Made by a program: the position numbers and the translations under genes
The notes under the pieces: generated by a model
Databases searched by the model: none
The model's input: the letters and a program-made list of their open reading frames with translations, nothing else
What the model was told of the DNA's origin: nothing
Source of the DNA: Erinaceus europaeus
Lineage: Eukaryota; Chordata; Mammalia; Eulipotyphla; Erinaceidae
DNA: 64,000 nt
NCBI RefSeq assembly: GCF_950295315.1
Contig: NC_080177.1
Location: 85,302,623-85,366,622 of the forward strand
Direction: 5' to 3'
Shown here: one piece after another, positions 1-11,530 of the stretch
Layout of the letters: each line of letters opens with the position of its first letter
Numbering within the stretch: the stretch's first letter is position 1

Positions 1-319
1 GGCTAGTCCCATGTACATGGCCTCACCTGCTCTGTCTCTAGAGATGAGAAGCTTCAATTTGTGTTGCTGACATAGCAGTAGAAAATTCAAATGAAGACAA
101 CAGAATATAAAATACATAAAAATAGCTGCAGGGTTCTTCAGAGGGAAAAAAACAAGAAATGATATTCTATTTATCAGGTATATTAAAAAAAAAACATAGA
201 TTTGAGCCATAGTTCACACCTTATACAGGAAACTTAGTCTCAGAATAATCAGATATTTACATAGAAATTAAATATTTTAGAAAAAATAGAAAAATAGATC
301 AATATACCCTGTAGTAAGT
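1..319. other. Unique AT-rich intron sequence
   Basis: No repeat family, splice-bounded exon or long open frame was recognised. Confidence 0.5.
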
Positions 320-349
320 TCTCTCTCTCTCTCCTCTCTCTCTCTCCCC

Positions 350-577
350 ACCAGGTTATCACTGGAGCTCAGTGACTGTCAGATGACTCCACTGCTCCCA
401 AATATTTTCTTTCATTTTCTTTCTTTCTTTTTTTTTCTGATAGAGACATAGAGAGGTTGAGAAGAGGGGGAAAGAGAGGCAGAAAAAGAGACACCTGCAG
501 GGCTGCTTCACCATCTAGGAAGCTTCCTGCCGGCAGATGAGAACGTGGTTCCTTACACACAATACTATCTGTTCATG
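350..577 (-). mobile_element. Family B SINE, long variant
   Basis: Antisense copy with a 3' unit (CACCAGGTTATCACTGGAGC), then TCTGATAGAGACATAGAGAG and ACACCTGCAGGGCTGCTTCA. Preceded by a CT repeat at 320-347. Confidence 0.65.
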
Positions 578-611
578 TTATTTCAGAGTGTGCTGCCCCC
601 AGGCCAGAATT

Positions 612-753
612 TATATATGCATTTATCTTAAGAGAGAGATAAAGAGAAAAATACCGAGAGAGGTCAGCCCTGATTTATGGGGTTGAACCTGGGACCCTGG
701 AACCTCGGTTCCGAAGTCTTGCAGAACCATTAAGCTGTCTCCCTTGTCCTAAG
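612..753 (-). mobile_element. Family C SINE
   Basis: Antisense copy with GGTTGAACCTGGGACCC, TCTTGCAGAACCATTAAGCT and GTCTCCCTTGTCC. The inner CAGAGCACTGCTCAGCTC part is absent. Confidence 0.7.
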
Positions 754-802
754 ATACTGCTTTCTTGATGACACCACATTCAGTATAAGACGTTAACAGT
801 AA

Positions 803-985
803 GGGCCTGGTGACTCACCTCCCTGAGCGCACACGGGACAGTGTCCCCACACCCACCTGCAGGGTGGAAGCTTTGCGAGTGGTGAAGCAGGGCTGCAAGT
901 GTCTCTCTGACTCTCCCCTCTCTATCCCCCCTTTTACTCTCAATTTATGACTATATCAGTAAATAAAGATAACAAAAAATTAAAA
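803..985 (+). mobile_element. Family B SINE, internally shortened
   Basis: Head GGGCCTGGTGACTCACCTCC, linker CCCACCTGCAGGGTGGAAGC, tail AGTAAATAAAGATAAC. The B-box segment between GTGTCCCCA and CACCC is missing. Confidence 0.7.
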
Positions 986-1024
986 GAAGTTAATGATGAA
1001 ATTTGTAATCAGTGTTAAAATTAA

Positions 1025-1262
1025 ATGGGGGGGGAGGTGGTGATGCAGCTGGTTGCGTAGCATTACAGGGCACAAGGCCCAGGGTTCAAGCCCCTGGTTC
1101 AAGCCCCTGGTTCCCACCCGTAGGGGGGAAGCTTCACAAGTGAAACAGGGCTGCAGGTCTCCCTCTGTCTCTTTCCCCTCTGCATCCCTTCTCTTCTCTC
1201 AATTTCTCTCTATCTCTATCCAATAAGAAATAAGTAAAAAGAGTAAAACAAATTAAAAAGAT
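1025..1262 (+). mobile_element. Family B SINE with duplicated B box
   Basis: Head AGGTGGTGATGCAGCTGGTT, then GGTTCAAGCCCCT twice in tandem near 1083-1110, linker and CT region. Tail CTATCCAATAAGAAATAAG. Confidence 0.82.
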
Positions 1263-2065
1263 TAAATGTGGGGGGGAGAGAGAGAGAAGGGTCAAGGCAG
1301 GTGGAAAGGGACTCCTGTATCTGCTTGTCTGAAGATCACAGGAATCCAGACGCAAACTCGGACCAGTCTGCCCACTGCTGCCTGGGAACTGGAGGGTGAG
1401 ACTCTCACAGCAGAGGATGAGGGTCCTGTGTCCAGGCTGAGAAGTGACAGCAATGCCGTGTGCAAGGAGAGGCTCCACTCTACCCCCATCTCCCCAGACA
1501 ATACTCTTTGCCTACCTGCATGTTAGCTGTCGGGCTCAGGCAAAAATTACTAAAGTCATGGGCCCCCTGGAACATACCTAAAATAGACTTTATAGCTTCT
1601 TCCCACCCAGAGACCCCTAGTTTCATCTGCTCTATTCTTACCTTTGGGTTCCTATTCATTAAATAATTGTCCTGCTTTCTATCTTACCACCTTTCAGCCA
1701 CCAAGTTGCAGATGCTACCATGATGCCAACCTGACTTCCCTGGGCAGACACCCTCACCCATGTGTCCTGGAACCCCAACTCCCCAGAGCCCTGCCCCACT
1801 AGGGACAGACAGACACAGGCTGGGGGTGTGGATCCACCTGCCAACACCCATGTCCAGCGGAGAAGCAATGACAGAAGCCAGAACTCCCACCTTCTGCTCC
1901 CCATAGAGAATTTGGATCCAGGCTCCCAGAGGGACAAAGAACAGGGAAGCTTTCAATGGAGGGGATGGGACACGGGACTCTGTTGGTGGGAACTGTGTGG
2001 AACTGTACCCCTGTGATCTTACAATATTTTTAATCATTATTAAGTCACTAATTAAAAAAGAAAAA
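1263..2065 (+). mobile_element. Family E1 retroposon
   Basis: This is the longest E1 copy here. It carries the shared core CAGCCACCAAGTTGCAGATG, ATGTGTCCTGGA, CACCCATGTCCAGCGGAGAA and GGGAAGCTTTCAATGGAGGG, and ends near TTAAGTCACTAATTAAAAA. The first 200 bases are unlike other copies and may be flank. Class is uncertain: probably the 3' end of a LINE, or an element mobilised by one. The same repeat recurs at 3.1, 13.5, 21.2, 44.3 and 45.4 kb. Confidence 0.7.
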
Positions 2066-3146
2066 GGAGAGCTCCAGGGAGGGACAGCAGACTGCATGTG
2101 GGCAAAGATGTCTGGACTACAGGACTTTACCTCAGGGGCCCCGGGCAGATCTCCCGCCCCGTCCTGCACTTGCTTTTGCAGTATGTCAGGACAGGAAGCA
2201 GGGTCCAGATGAACTCAGAACTGCTGGCTGGCGGCATCTTAGCAAATGGTTGGACTTCGCTCTGAGTGCAACTGATGTGCCCTTAGTGGAATTCCGTCTC
2301 TACGCTGATAGAAGGGACCCAGGATTCTGCTGAGGCCTGGGCCCAGGTGTCCTGCCCTCCTTCCTGAGGCTGCAAACCTTGCCCAGGCCTGGGAATTCCC
2401 TGTCCAGATGCCAGTGTCTGCAGCTTCAGCTGTCTACTGAGGAAATAGTCCCAGACTGCAGGAACAGAGCATAGAGGCTCACAGCTGACTTAGCAGTTCT
2501 GCCCAAATCCAAACCCAACAGCAAAGAGGCTTCTGGCTTCTATCCAAGCCCTGACCAGCTTCAAGTTACCTCCTACCTGCAGCAATTTGCAAACTCTGAC
2601 CTTGTCCTGGCCACAACCGGTTTCAAATATGGAAACTCTAATTGCTGAGAACACACAGCAAGGTTCTAGCCTAACCAAGGCCCGGAGGTCAAGGGCTCCA
2701 CCAAACATACTGGAAAGCTCACCCTCACAGATGGAGCAGTTAAAAGAAAATTCTGGTAAAAATATCAAACAATTTAAATATTTAAGATTCCTGAGAAGAA
2801 ACTAAATAAAAATCCTAATGATCCTCACCAAAACAAAAATATCAACAGAAGGAACTTCAACACCTTGAGAAGACGTATGACAGCAGTTAAACGTGAAAGT
2901 GGGTTAAACCAAAGTAAACAGCTGGACTAAGAGGGCCAATAAGGAGGCTCAACAGCCGAAAGACAAGAGTCACAGACTGACACAGTGCACTTTAAGATAA
3001 GTGGAAGGGAACAGGAAGGGGAAAGGGTAAAATTCAAGATCCATCTCTTGGACTGCAGTTGGTGGACTGCTCTAAAGTCAAGGACTCTGGGGTGGGCTGG
3101 GGGGAGGGTTCAGGTCCTGGAACAGGATGGCAGAGGAGGACCTGTT
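2066..3146. other. Mostly unrecognised sequence, possible LINE 3' UTR
   Basis: 2066-2860 shows no known repeat. 2860-3146 includes a G-rich stretch (GGGGTGGGCTGGGGGGAGGG) and GGTCCTGGAACAGGATGGCA that would fit an L1 3' UTR, but I cannot confirm it. Confidence 0.4.
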
Positions 3147-3822
3147 CAGTAAAAAGTTTGTCCTGGGCGTCCGGCGGGAGCGCAGCGGGTTAAGCGCATG
3201 TGGCGCCAAGCGCAAGGACCGGCGTGAGGATCCCGGTTCGAGCCCCCGGCTCCCCACCTGCAGGGGAGTTGCTTCACAGGCGGAGAAGCAGGTCTGCAGG
3301 TGTCTGTCTTTCTCTCCCCCTCTCTGTCTTCCCCTCCTCTCTCCATTTCTCTCTGTCCTGTCTAACAACGATGACATCAATAACAACAACAATAAAAAAG
3401 GGCAACAAAAGGGAAAATAAATAAATATAAAAAAAAAAGTTTGTCCTGCTTTTTATCTTACCACCTTCCAGCCACCAAGTTGCAGATGCTACCATGATGC
3501 CATCCTGACCTCCCTGGGCAGATGCCCTCACCCATGTGTCCTGGAGCCTCCCCTCCCCAGAGCCCTGCCCCACTAGGGACAGACAGACACAGGCTGGGGG
3601 TGTGGATCCACCTGCCAACACCCATGTCCAGTGGAGAAGCAATGACAGAAGCCAGAACTCCCACCTCCTGCTCCCCATAACGATCGTGGGTCCATCCTCT
3701 TAGAGGGATAAAGAACAGGGAAGCTTCCAATGGAGGGGATGGGACACGGAGCTTTGGTGATGGGGACTGTACTCCTGTTACCTTAAAATCTTGTTAATCA
3801 TTAAATCACTAATAAAAATTGA
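3147..3822 (+). mobile_element. Family E1 retroposon interrupted by a family A SINE
   Basis: E1 starts around AGTTTGTCCTGC and resumes after the SINE (3167-3433) with CTTTTTATCTTACCACCTTC. It ends in CACTAATAAAAATTGAAG. The duplicated AAAAAGTTTGTCCTG flanking the SINE shows the order of insertion: E1 first, then SINE. Confidence 0.75.
3167..3433 (+). mobile_element. Family A tRNA-related SINE
   Basis: Has the tRNA-like head (GTTAAGCGCA, B box GGTTCGAGCCC), the CCACCTGCAGGGGAG linker, a CT-rich middle and a GGGCAACAAAAGGG tail. Flanked by AAAAAGTTTGTCCTG. Confidence 0.9.
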
Positions 3823-6426
3823 AGACAAAACTATTATTTTGTTCTCATTTCTGGCTCCTGTGATTTTGGCCATTTTTTAAAATTGCCTTTTTCAGTTACT
3901 TTTTTTTTCAGTGCCCATACTTGTTTAAATGCATAGGTAGCATGCCCATTAAATAAAAAATCATTTCATTCCAAAATACTAATGGTTTATTTTGTTTTGT
4001 GCTACAATAAAAATCAACTGAGGTATGTTTTTTTTCTCCAGAGTGGCCTGGCACAATCCCGGTGGTAATACAGCCGGGCACAGGCAGAGGGAGTGTGCTT
4101 TACCTGCCCTGTCTGTGCCGTGTCCTCTTGTTCAACTGCTGGTGAAGAGGGGCCTGCGTCTACTTGAACTCAGCCCTGCCTATCATTCCCTAACAGAAAC
4201 CTGCATTTTCTGAATATTTGCACCATTTTGTGCACGATGCCATTTGCTGTGCTCTCTGGGCATTGGAAGGCACATCTAGAGTTAAACGAATTAAGTTGTG
4301 TGTCACTCTTTGACTCTGCAGTTTTAATTTCCTTTTTGAATTGATTTCACCAGGAAATTAAAAAAAAAAAAGTCCATGTAACTCAGTCAGGAAATGCAGC
4401 CTTTTAGTTTCAGTGGCAGGGCAGAGAGTAGTTGTTGCTGATAAAATTAAGAAGATAACACATCCCTTGACTTTTTCACTGTCCTAAAAGAATGCTGTAC
4501 TTTAATGCTTTGAAAGCTTTACTCTCATCTTGACCAAAGCATTCAATCCTACACTTGACCTGATGCCAACAACAACAACAAATAAGAAAAAGCCAAGGCT
4601 CTTCCTTTCTGCACTCTCTCCAGAGCACCAATGTCATATAACTGGTGTAATTTATTTATTTAAAAAAGATGCATTTGTGCTCACTGTTAGTCTAATTTAT
4701 GTACCGACCCCATTCTCTGAACTATCTGGCATCTTGAGAAAGCCTTCACTCTACTCCAGAGACTCCCTATACGGTCATCTAGCATGTTGCGGCCCTGACC
4801 ATCACCTGAGTGCTGGTCAGTCTGGATTCCAAGAAGCAGGTCTTTGAGGTTGGTTTGATATTAATTATTCTGTTGAGCTGTTTCTTCCGTGCTGTTTTGT
4901 GTGTGCTTATCTAAGCAGAACTGTCTAGTCCAGACCCTATGATGAAATAATTTAAGGAAAAATAAGACTACATCATTTTGAAATCTGTAGAATAATATTT
5001 TTACACATAAGGATGATTTCAAATCAAGCATTTGTTAAAAAACAAATGAATACAATATGTAGTTTTTTCTGAAATGCCACTAAAATAACCTTGAAATTAT
5101 AATTGGAACTAATATTAGTAAAAGTGCTTATTAAAAAATCAGACCTAACCCATAATAGAACATATAGACACTCATACTATTTGTGAGGCAAAGTACTTCG
5201 GAGGATAAAATACTATTCACAGGTAAAGAATACAAAAGAGAAATATTTTAGGGTTCTGGGAGATAATACAGTGGTTATGCAAAAGACTTTCATGTCTGAG
5301 GCCCTGCGTTCCCAGGTTTAATTCATAACACGACCATAAAGCAAAGATGAGCAGTGAAAAAAAAAAAAAAAAAACAAACTCAGGTGCTTAAAAATGGAAG
5401 AAAAAAAAACGGTCCATTTGTTTTCAACCAGTTTTTGTCTCTAATATATAAGTCAAGACATTTCAATATACATATTAGCATTTTCCCAAGTAATTAGGGG
5501 TCTACACATCATGAATAGCATATTTCTGTCTGTCTCTAAAAAAATCCTTAAACTCATGACACTTGACTAGGAACTGTACTCAAGTTAAGTGCTTTTTCAG
5601 TATATTCACCTTCAGGTTCTCAACATCCTTGCTTCTTAGAAAATTCACAGTCGCACTTGTAGAAGTCTGCACCGCAGTCTCTGACGTGGTATGACCAGGG
5701 TGGTCTATGAGGGACCGCTAGAAATAAATGTAGATCTCGGCAGTTTTGAGAAAGCATGTGCAGGTCACATTTCTAACAGAGTGAAAGCAATTCAGGGACA
5801 CGCGGATGCAAAGCGGACACTTGTGCGAGATTTCTGTTCTCCCAGAAGAACTTTCTCTACACCTAGGAGGTTACCCTCAATGCCATTTCATTCTCACAAG
5901 ACCACCATCTGTGAAGCCATTAAGAGATGAGTTCCTAAGTCTTTAAATAAAAATTCAAGGTTTAACCATGTCTGTAGAACTTGTTTTAGATCAAAACACT
6001 AATACTGACAGAAATGACGACAAGTATTCAAAGCATCTCACAGGAATACACTCTTAAAACTTGGAGAGACATTTTCAACAGGGGTAGTTCTTGAAAAACA
6101 AATAAACCACTAAGCTTTCAAACACCAATAAAGAAGTTTTTTTATTTTTTCACTGCAGCATAGTTCTAAATTTCAGTTTCTACTTCCAGTTTTGGTTCTT
6201 TAGAAATTGCAAGCAAATTGTCTCCTATGTCATTATTGATACCGAAGAGTCTGTGTCATTACACAGGGAACACTAATCCACACACTAATTGAACATAGAA
6301 GCAAAGATAAGGAAATCCAAGATAAGAGTGTGCATTATTTCTGAAACACTAAAATTGATCAGGTTATTCTCTGGTTAAACAAACCCACAGCGCATCATGA
6401 TGGGCTTATTGCTACTTTTTTTTTTT
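3823..6426. other. Unique intron sequence with one C SINE
   Basis: Apart from the C SINE at 5250-5375 and A-rich runs (4359, 5401), nothing was recognised. A 79-codon open frame at 5691-5930 has no recognisable domain or splice context. Confidence 0.5.
5250..5375 (+). mobile_element. Family C SINE with A18 tail
   Basis: Sense copy: TTCTGGGAGATAATACAGTG, CAAAAGACTTTCATGTCTGA, AGATGAGCAGTG and a long poly(A). Confidence 0.82.
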
Positions 6427-6437
6427 AATAATGTGAT

Positions 6438-6734
6438 GGGTAGTTGGGTAGTGCATTGGGTTAAGCGCATGTGGCGCAAAGCGCAAGGACCGGCTTAAGG
6501 ATCCTGGTTCGAGCCCCTGGCTCCCCACCTGCAGGGGAGTCGCTTCACAGGCAGTGAAGCAGGTCTGCAGGTGTCTGTCTTTCTTCCCCCCTCTCTGTCT
6601 CCCCCTCCTCTCTCCATTTCTCTGTCCTATCCAACAACAACGACATCAATAACAACAACAATTATAACTACAACAACAATAAAAAAACTACAAGGGCAAC
6701 AAAAGGGAAAATAAATGAATAAATATAAAAAAAT
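6438..6734 (+). mobile_element. Family A SINE
   Basis: Full-length copy with head GTTAAGCGCATGTGGCGC and a long CAACAA tail. Flanked by the near-perfect duplication AATAATGTGAT / AACAATGTGAT. Confidence 0.9.
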
Positions 6735-6982
6735 AACAATGTGATCCATCAAATAATGAAAGAAAAAATACAGCACTCCTAAGAATGAAGCTCACTTTAC
6801 AATGACAACATACAGATATACAGGTAAAAAGAACAACAGAGAGAGAGAGAGAGAGACTACAGCATCATAATATTTATCTTATATGGCACTGTGGGCTGTG
6901 CTCTAAACTGGGTAACACACATGGCAAACAGGGCATGATTGGAACAATATTTTCCAGCACAATCCTTAGTGAATTCTTCAAA

Positions 6983-7033
<51 letters not shown>
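6983..7033. repeat. (GATA)n microsatellite
   Basis: About 13 uninterrupted TAGA/GATA units, followed by ATAATAGATGG. Confidence 0.97.
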
Positions 7034-7039
<6 letters not shown>

Positions 7040-7089
7040 GGAGAAACCAGCAGTGGTATGCCTGATTCAGCTCAAGAAACCCCCACACA

Positions 7090-7290
7090 AGGACGGGGAT
7101 CTTTGCGGTGACACACCCAGTGCAGAACCCACACTAGCAGGTGCAAGGAGCTGTGTTCAAGCCCCCAGCACCCACCTGCACGAGGCTGGGCGGTGCAGGA
7201 GCCGTGAAATATTGCTGGAGGTGTCTCTCTTCCTCTCAGCCCTTGGCTTTTCCATTTCTCTCTTTCCTATTAAGCAAATAAATACATATT
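7090..7290 (+). mobile_element. Family B-like SINE, diverged
   Basis: B box GTTCAAGCCCCCAGCACCC, linker CACCTGCACGAGG, TGCTGGAGGTGTCTCTC and tail CTATTAAGCAAATAAATAC. Confidence 0.65.
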
Positions 7291-7317
7291 TAAATGATCT
7301 TAGTTTACTTAAAACAA

Positions 7318-7450
7318 AACCTGGCTTCAAGCCTCCAGTTCCAACTGCCCACACTTCGTGGGCAGTGTCTCTCTCTTGTTCTCTCTCTCTCTCCCCTTCC
7401 CCTCTTAATTTCTCTTTGTCAGATCAGAAATAAATAAATGCATATTTAAA
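7318..7450 (+). mobile_element. SINE 3' fragment, B-like
   Basis: Starts near a B box (GGCTTCAAGCCTCCAGTTCC) and keeps the CT region plus AGATCAGAAATAAATAAATG. No head. Confidence 0.5.
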
Positions 7451-7849
7451 AGAAGAAAAAATGTAGAACTAAAACAAAATTTCCTATTCAACCAAGAGTT
7501 AGTGTTATGTTTAATAGGCATCTATAGGAATGACTTTAAGAAAAAGTAATTTCTGACAGGAAGCAGATACTAAGCACTGGAAGTCTATATAAATAAATCT
7601 ATATGACTATTGAAAAAACATTAAAAATACTAGGTTACATTAATACAGCCCACGAAACTGTTTAGAAATTCGAATCATATGCCATTGTTTTACATTTATC
7701 TAGGTATTTTCTATTCTTCTTTCCATAAGAAAAGCTTCGCTCAGCGAAGCTCAAATGCATGTTGATTTTCAAGGAGGCATGCCGGAAACATATCACATTC
7801 TAAGTACAGTTTTGATGTTGTCTTTGGGCTTCATTGCTCTGGGTGTACT

Positions 7850-7995
7850 TTTCCAGATGGAAAGAAAGAGAGAGAGAGGGAGAGAGAGGGAGGGAGAGAG
7901 GGAGGGGTGTTACCCCAGTGCATGGGGGCTGGGCCTGAATCTGGGCTGCATGGAGGCAAAGCTGGTAGTTCTCTGGTGAGCTCTCTCACAGAACC
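7850..7995 (-). mobile_element. Probable family C SINE with GA-rich stretch
   Basis: Begins near GTACTTTTCCAGATGG, includes a GAGAGAGGGAGG repeat (7866-7905) and GGGCTGGGCCTGAATCTGGG in place of the usual B-box block. Confidence 0.4.
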
Positions 7996-8162
7996 ATAAT
8001 ACAATTTGATTTCAGATACAGACAGCAAACAGCAAGGCCACATCCGGGCATTCTATAGCAGGGGCATGTGTAATTGATAAGAACTGGCATCTCCCATAGG
8101 ACACTCCGAGCTAGCGAGTGGCCTGTGGGCTCTGAAGGTGAGAGAGGAGTTCACAAAGGGAT

Positions 8163-8428
8163 GGGGGCTGGGAGGTGGCTCACCAGGGCACTGCACACAG
8201 CGCAAGCTTGAGAATCCTGCTTGAGACACAAGCACCACCTCAGGGAGGAGCTCACGAGTGCTGAATGGTACTGTGGTGCCTCTGATTCTGTTGTATTTTT
8301 ATTACTTCTTCATATATTGGATAGAAACAGCCAGAAATGGAGAGGGAAAGGGGACCTAGGAGCTTGAACCTGGGTCCTTGAGCATTGAAACGTGTGTGCT
8401 CAACCAGGCATGCCACCACCCAGCCTCC
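8163..8428. mobile_element. Two overlapping old SINE fragments, B-like
   Basis: 8163-8290 reads like a sense head (GGGGCTGGGAGGTGGCTCAC). 8295-8428 is an antisense B copy (TATTGGATAGAAACAGCCAG to GCCACCACCCAGCC) that lacks the linker and the CTGCAG segment. Confidence 0.5.
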
Positions 8429-8649
8429 TGCCTCTACTTCTTTGTGGCTTATCCTCTAACTTAAAAACAAAGAAGAAAAGAAAGGCCTCTGGAGACAGTA
8501 GAAATGTGTAGACACAACTCGAGAAGTAACCCTTGTGGCCAGACAGGAAAACGCAATGCCATTCTTCCTGTCCTTGGGTGATTCCTTCAGTCACCTACAG
8601 GATCATGTGCTGTCCCCACTACTGCTCACTTTAACTTCTCTTAAATGTG

Positions 8650-10272
8650 GTGCGTACGGGGCTGCGCCGGCCGTACCTCACATGTCACCAAGTGTAAGGA
8701 CCTGGGTTCAAGCCCCTATTCCCCACCTGCAGGGCGAAGCCATGAAGGAGTGTTGCAGGTGTCTACCTCCACCTCCACCTCCACCTCTTCCTCTACCTCA
8801 TCCTCTCCCTCTCCCTCTACCTCATCCTCTCCCTCCACCTCTACCTCATCCTCTCCCTCTACCTCATCCTCTCCCTCTACCTCCACCTCTTCTTCTACCT
8901 CTTCCTCATCCTGTATCTCCATCTCTCCCTCATCCTCTCCCTCATCCCTCTCCCTCTCCCTCTGTCTCTCCCTCTCCTCTCCCTCTCCCTCTCCCTCTCG
9001 TCTCCCTCTCCCTCTCCCTCTCCTCTCCCTCTCCTCTCCCTCTCCCTCTCCTCTCCCTCTCCTCTCCCTCTCCTCTCCCTCTCCTCTCCCTCTCCTCTCC
9101 CCTCCCTCTCCTCTCCCTCTCCCTCTCCTCTCCCTCTCCTCTCCCTCTCCCTCTCCCTCTCCTCTCCCTCTCCCTCTCCTCTCCCTCTCCCTCTCCCTCT
9201 CCTCTCCCTCTCCTCTCCCTCTCCTCTCCTCTCCTCTCCTCTCCTCTCCTCTCCTCTCCCTCTCCCTCTCCTCTCCTCTCCTCTCCTCTCCTCTCCTCTC
9301 CTCTCCTCTCCTCTCCTCTCCTCTCCTCTCCCTCTCCCTCTCCTCTCCCTCTCCTCTCCCTCTCCCTCTCCCTCTCCTCTCCCTCTCCCTCTCCCTCTCC
9401 CTCTCCCTCTCCCTCTCCCTCTCCCTCTCCCTCTCCTCTCCCTCTCCCTCTCCTCTCCCTCTCCTCTCCCTCTCCTCTCCTCTCCTCTCCTCTCCTCTCC
9501 TCTCCTCTCCTCTCCTCTCCCTCTCCCTCTCCCTCTCCTCTCCTCTCCTCTCCTCTCCTCTCCTCTCCTCTCCTCTCCTCTCCTCTCCCTCTCCCTCTCC
9601 CTCTCCTCTCCCTCTCCCTCTCCTCTCCCTCTCCCTCTCCTCTCCCTCTCCCTCTCCCTCTCCCTCTCCCTCTCCCTCTCCTCTCCCTCTCCCTCTCCCT
9701 CTCCTCTCCCTCTCCTCTCCCTCTCCCTCTCCTCTCCCTCTCCCTCTCCTCTCCCTCTCCCTCTCCCTCATCCTCTACCTCATCCTCTCCCTCTACCTCT
9801 TCCTTTACCTCATCCTCTAAGTCTTACTCTTCCTCTACCTCAAGTTCTACCTCTACCTCTTCCTACTCCTCTACCTCTTCCTATACATCTTACTCTTCCT
9901 CTGCCTCTTCCTCATCCTCTACCTCTCCCTCTTCCTTTACCTCTTCCTTTACCTTTTCTTTTCCTCTACCTCTTCCTCCTCTACCTCTACCTCTTCCTTT
10001 ACCTCTACCTCTTCCTTTATCTCTTCCTCTACCTCTCCCTATTCCTCTACCTCTACCTCTTCCTTTACCTCTTCCTCTATCCCTACCTCTGCCTATACTA
10101 TGCCAATGCTTATGCCTACCTATCCCTGTTCCTACACCTAATCAAGCCCTCCCTTCTCAATTTCTCTCTCTGTGCCCTGCCAGATAAAGAAAAGAAAATT
10201 TTAAAAGCCATCAAGAGCTTTGGATTTTTATGTGAGCACCAAGTCCCAGCAATAATCCTGGTGGCAACAAAA
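8650..10272 (+). mobile_element. Family B SINE carrying a pyrimidine tract of about 1.4 kb
   Basis: The 5' part (8650-8762) has CAAGTGTAAGGACCTGGGTT, linker CCCCACCTGCAGG and GTTGCAGGTGTCTACC. The 3' part (10140-10272) has CCCTTCTCAATTTCTCTC and a B-type terminal unit (AGCACCAAGTCCCAGCAATA). Between them the short CT region has grown into 8763-10140. Confidence 0.8.
8763..10140 (+). repeat. Low-complexity pyrimidine satellite (CCTCTC / CCTCT / CTACCT units)
   Basis: Nearly pure C/T for about 1.38 kb. The edges are CCTCTACCT-type with scattered A. The core (8950-9770) mixes CCCTCT hexamers and CCTCT pentamers in blocks. It creates long false open frames of Ser/Pro/Leu and, antisense, Glu/Arg/Gly. 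Confidence 0.95.
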
Positions 10273-11009
10273 GAGTGGTAGTGAATTCAAATAGAAACTA
10301 TAACCCCAATCTGACAACGTGAATATTCTAGTGAATTTTGCTTCAGTGCCTGATGTCCGCCAGCCAGGAATTTAGTGCTCCCATGCCAAAGCTCTCTTTG
10401 AGGGTGCCCATCTTCTTCTACACTGAAGGTCAAGAGAACAAGTTCCAGTTCACCTTCCCGGGCAGTATGACCACACAAAATGTCACCTGTACCAGGGGTG
10501 GCAGACCAAGTTAAAAACATTTCAGAAAGTGCTTGGCATTTCTGAGAAAAGGTACATATATTTGGCAAACCTTCTACATCAAAGATTTGAAACTCCGGTA
10601 GAATTTCTAAATGTGCAATACTGATATTAAATGAGACACTGTGAAGAGAAGCAAAGAGCATCTGTCCAGCATATGTCCTCTATCTGCAGATGACAAGGTA
10701 ATGCCGCTTCTTATCAAGAGTCTTGCGGTTTTGCTTTCTTCTAGATTCAAAGAAGACATGATTCAGAGGACATGGCTGTTTTACAGCCCCAGACACACTG
10801 ATTCTCTCTTCTTCTCTGGAGTTGGGGGCTTCTAGAGCAGGACTAGGAAGACTTCCGTGAATGGCAGTGAATAGTGACTGCAGTTCTATTTTATTTTTCT
10901 GAAACACAAAATTAAATCATTCCAATTCTTCACAATTTCAATTATTCCTCACTTCCTTCAGTTCCATTACTCTCCTGCTTCACTGCTCCAAGTCTGTCTT
11001 TTATTTGCT

Positions 11010-11220
11010 TTCCTTTTTTTTCTTTTTATGGGCTACCATGGCTGTTGTTGGTCAGCTCAGCATCTACACGACAATCCACTGCCCCGGTCACAGAGAACTT
11101 GAGAGAGAAGGGGTGAGATAGAGAGAGAGAGAAAGAGAGACACCTGCAGCCCTGCTACACCACTCGTGAAGCCTTTCTATCCTGGTGCCCACCTCCTTGG
11201 CAGCAGGTGGGCTCCACCAG
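11010..11220 (-). mobile_element. Family B SINE, diverged long variant
   Basis: Antisense copy with GGCTACCATGGCTG in the 3' unit, GAGAGAGACACCTGCAGCCC and TGCTACACCACTCGTGAAGC. The head is lost. Confidence 0.6.
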
Positions 11221-11337
11221 GTATGCCCGCCCCAAACTAGATGTCACTCAAGGTTACTTCAGACATCTGCCTGACTGTATTCTCTGTTGTGTGTGTATTG
11301 ATATCTAGTACACAGTATATGGTGTCATCATCATCTT

Positions 11338-11530
11338 TTATAGCATACATATCACCAAGCACAAGGGACTAGGGGTTTGAACCTGGTCCCCACCTACGGG
11401 GGGGGGGTGCTTCATGAGCTGTGAAGCAGTGCTGAGGTGTCTCTCTCCCTCCCTCTCGTTCTCCCCATCCCCTCTCAATTTCTCTCTGTCCTATGAAACA
11501 AACCAACAAGAGGGAAAAGTGGTGACCGGG
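11338..11530 (+). mobile_element. Family B SINE
   Basis: Head partial (ATCACCAAGCACAAGGGACT), B box GGTTTGAACCTGG, linker CCCCACCTACGGGG, CT region and TCCTATGAAACAAACC tail. Confidence 0.7.

Noticed and set aside
5691..5930. 79-codon open frame in unique sequence
   Set aside because: No recognisable motif, and it is on the strand opposite MDGA2 without promoter or splice context.
8535..10187. 550-codon Ser/Pro/Leu-rich open frame and its Glu/Arg/Gly antisense partner
   Set aside because: Both arise from the C/T-only satellite, which simply lacks stop codons. No domain, splice signal or codon bias supports a gene.
10287..10661. 124-codon minus-strand open frame
   Set aside because: No recognisable domain, no splice sites at either end and ordinary intron composition; length is possible by chance.
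10680..10708. Possible mini-exon between CTATCTGCAG and GTAATG on the plus strand
   Set aside because: Only about 10 codons between the sites and no matching gene on this strand; splice-like motifs of this quality are common by chance.
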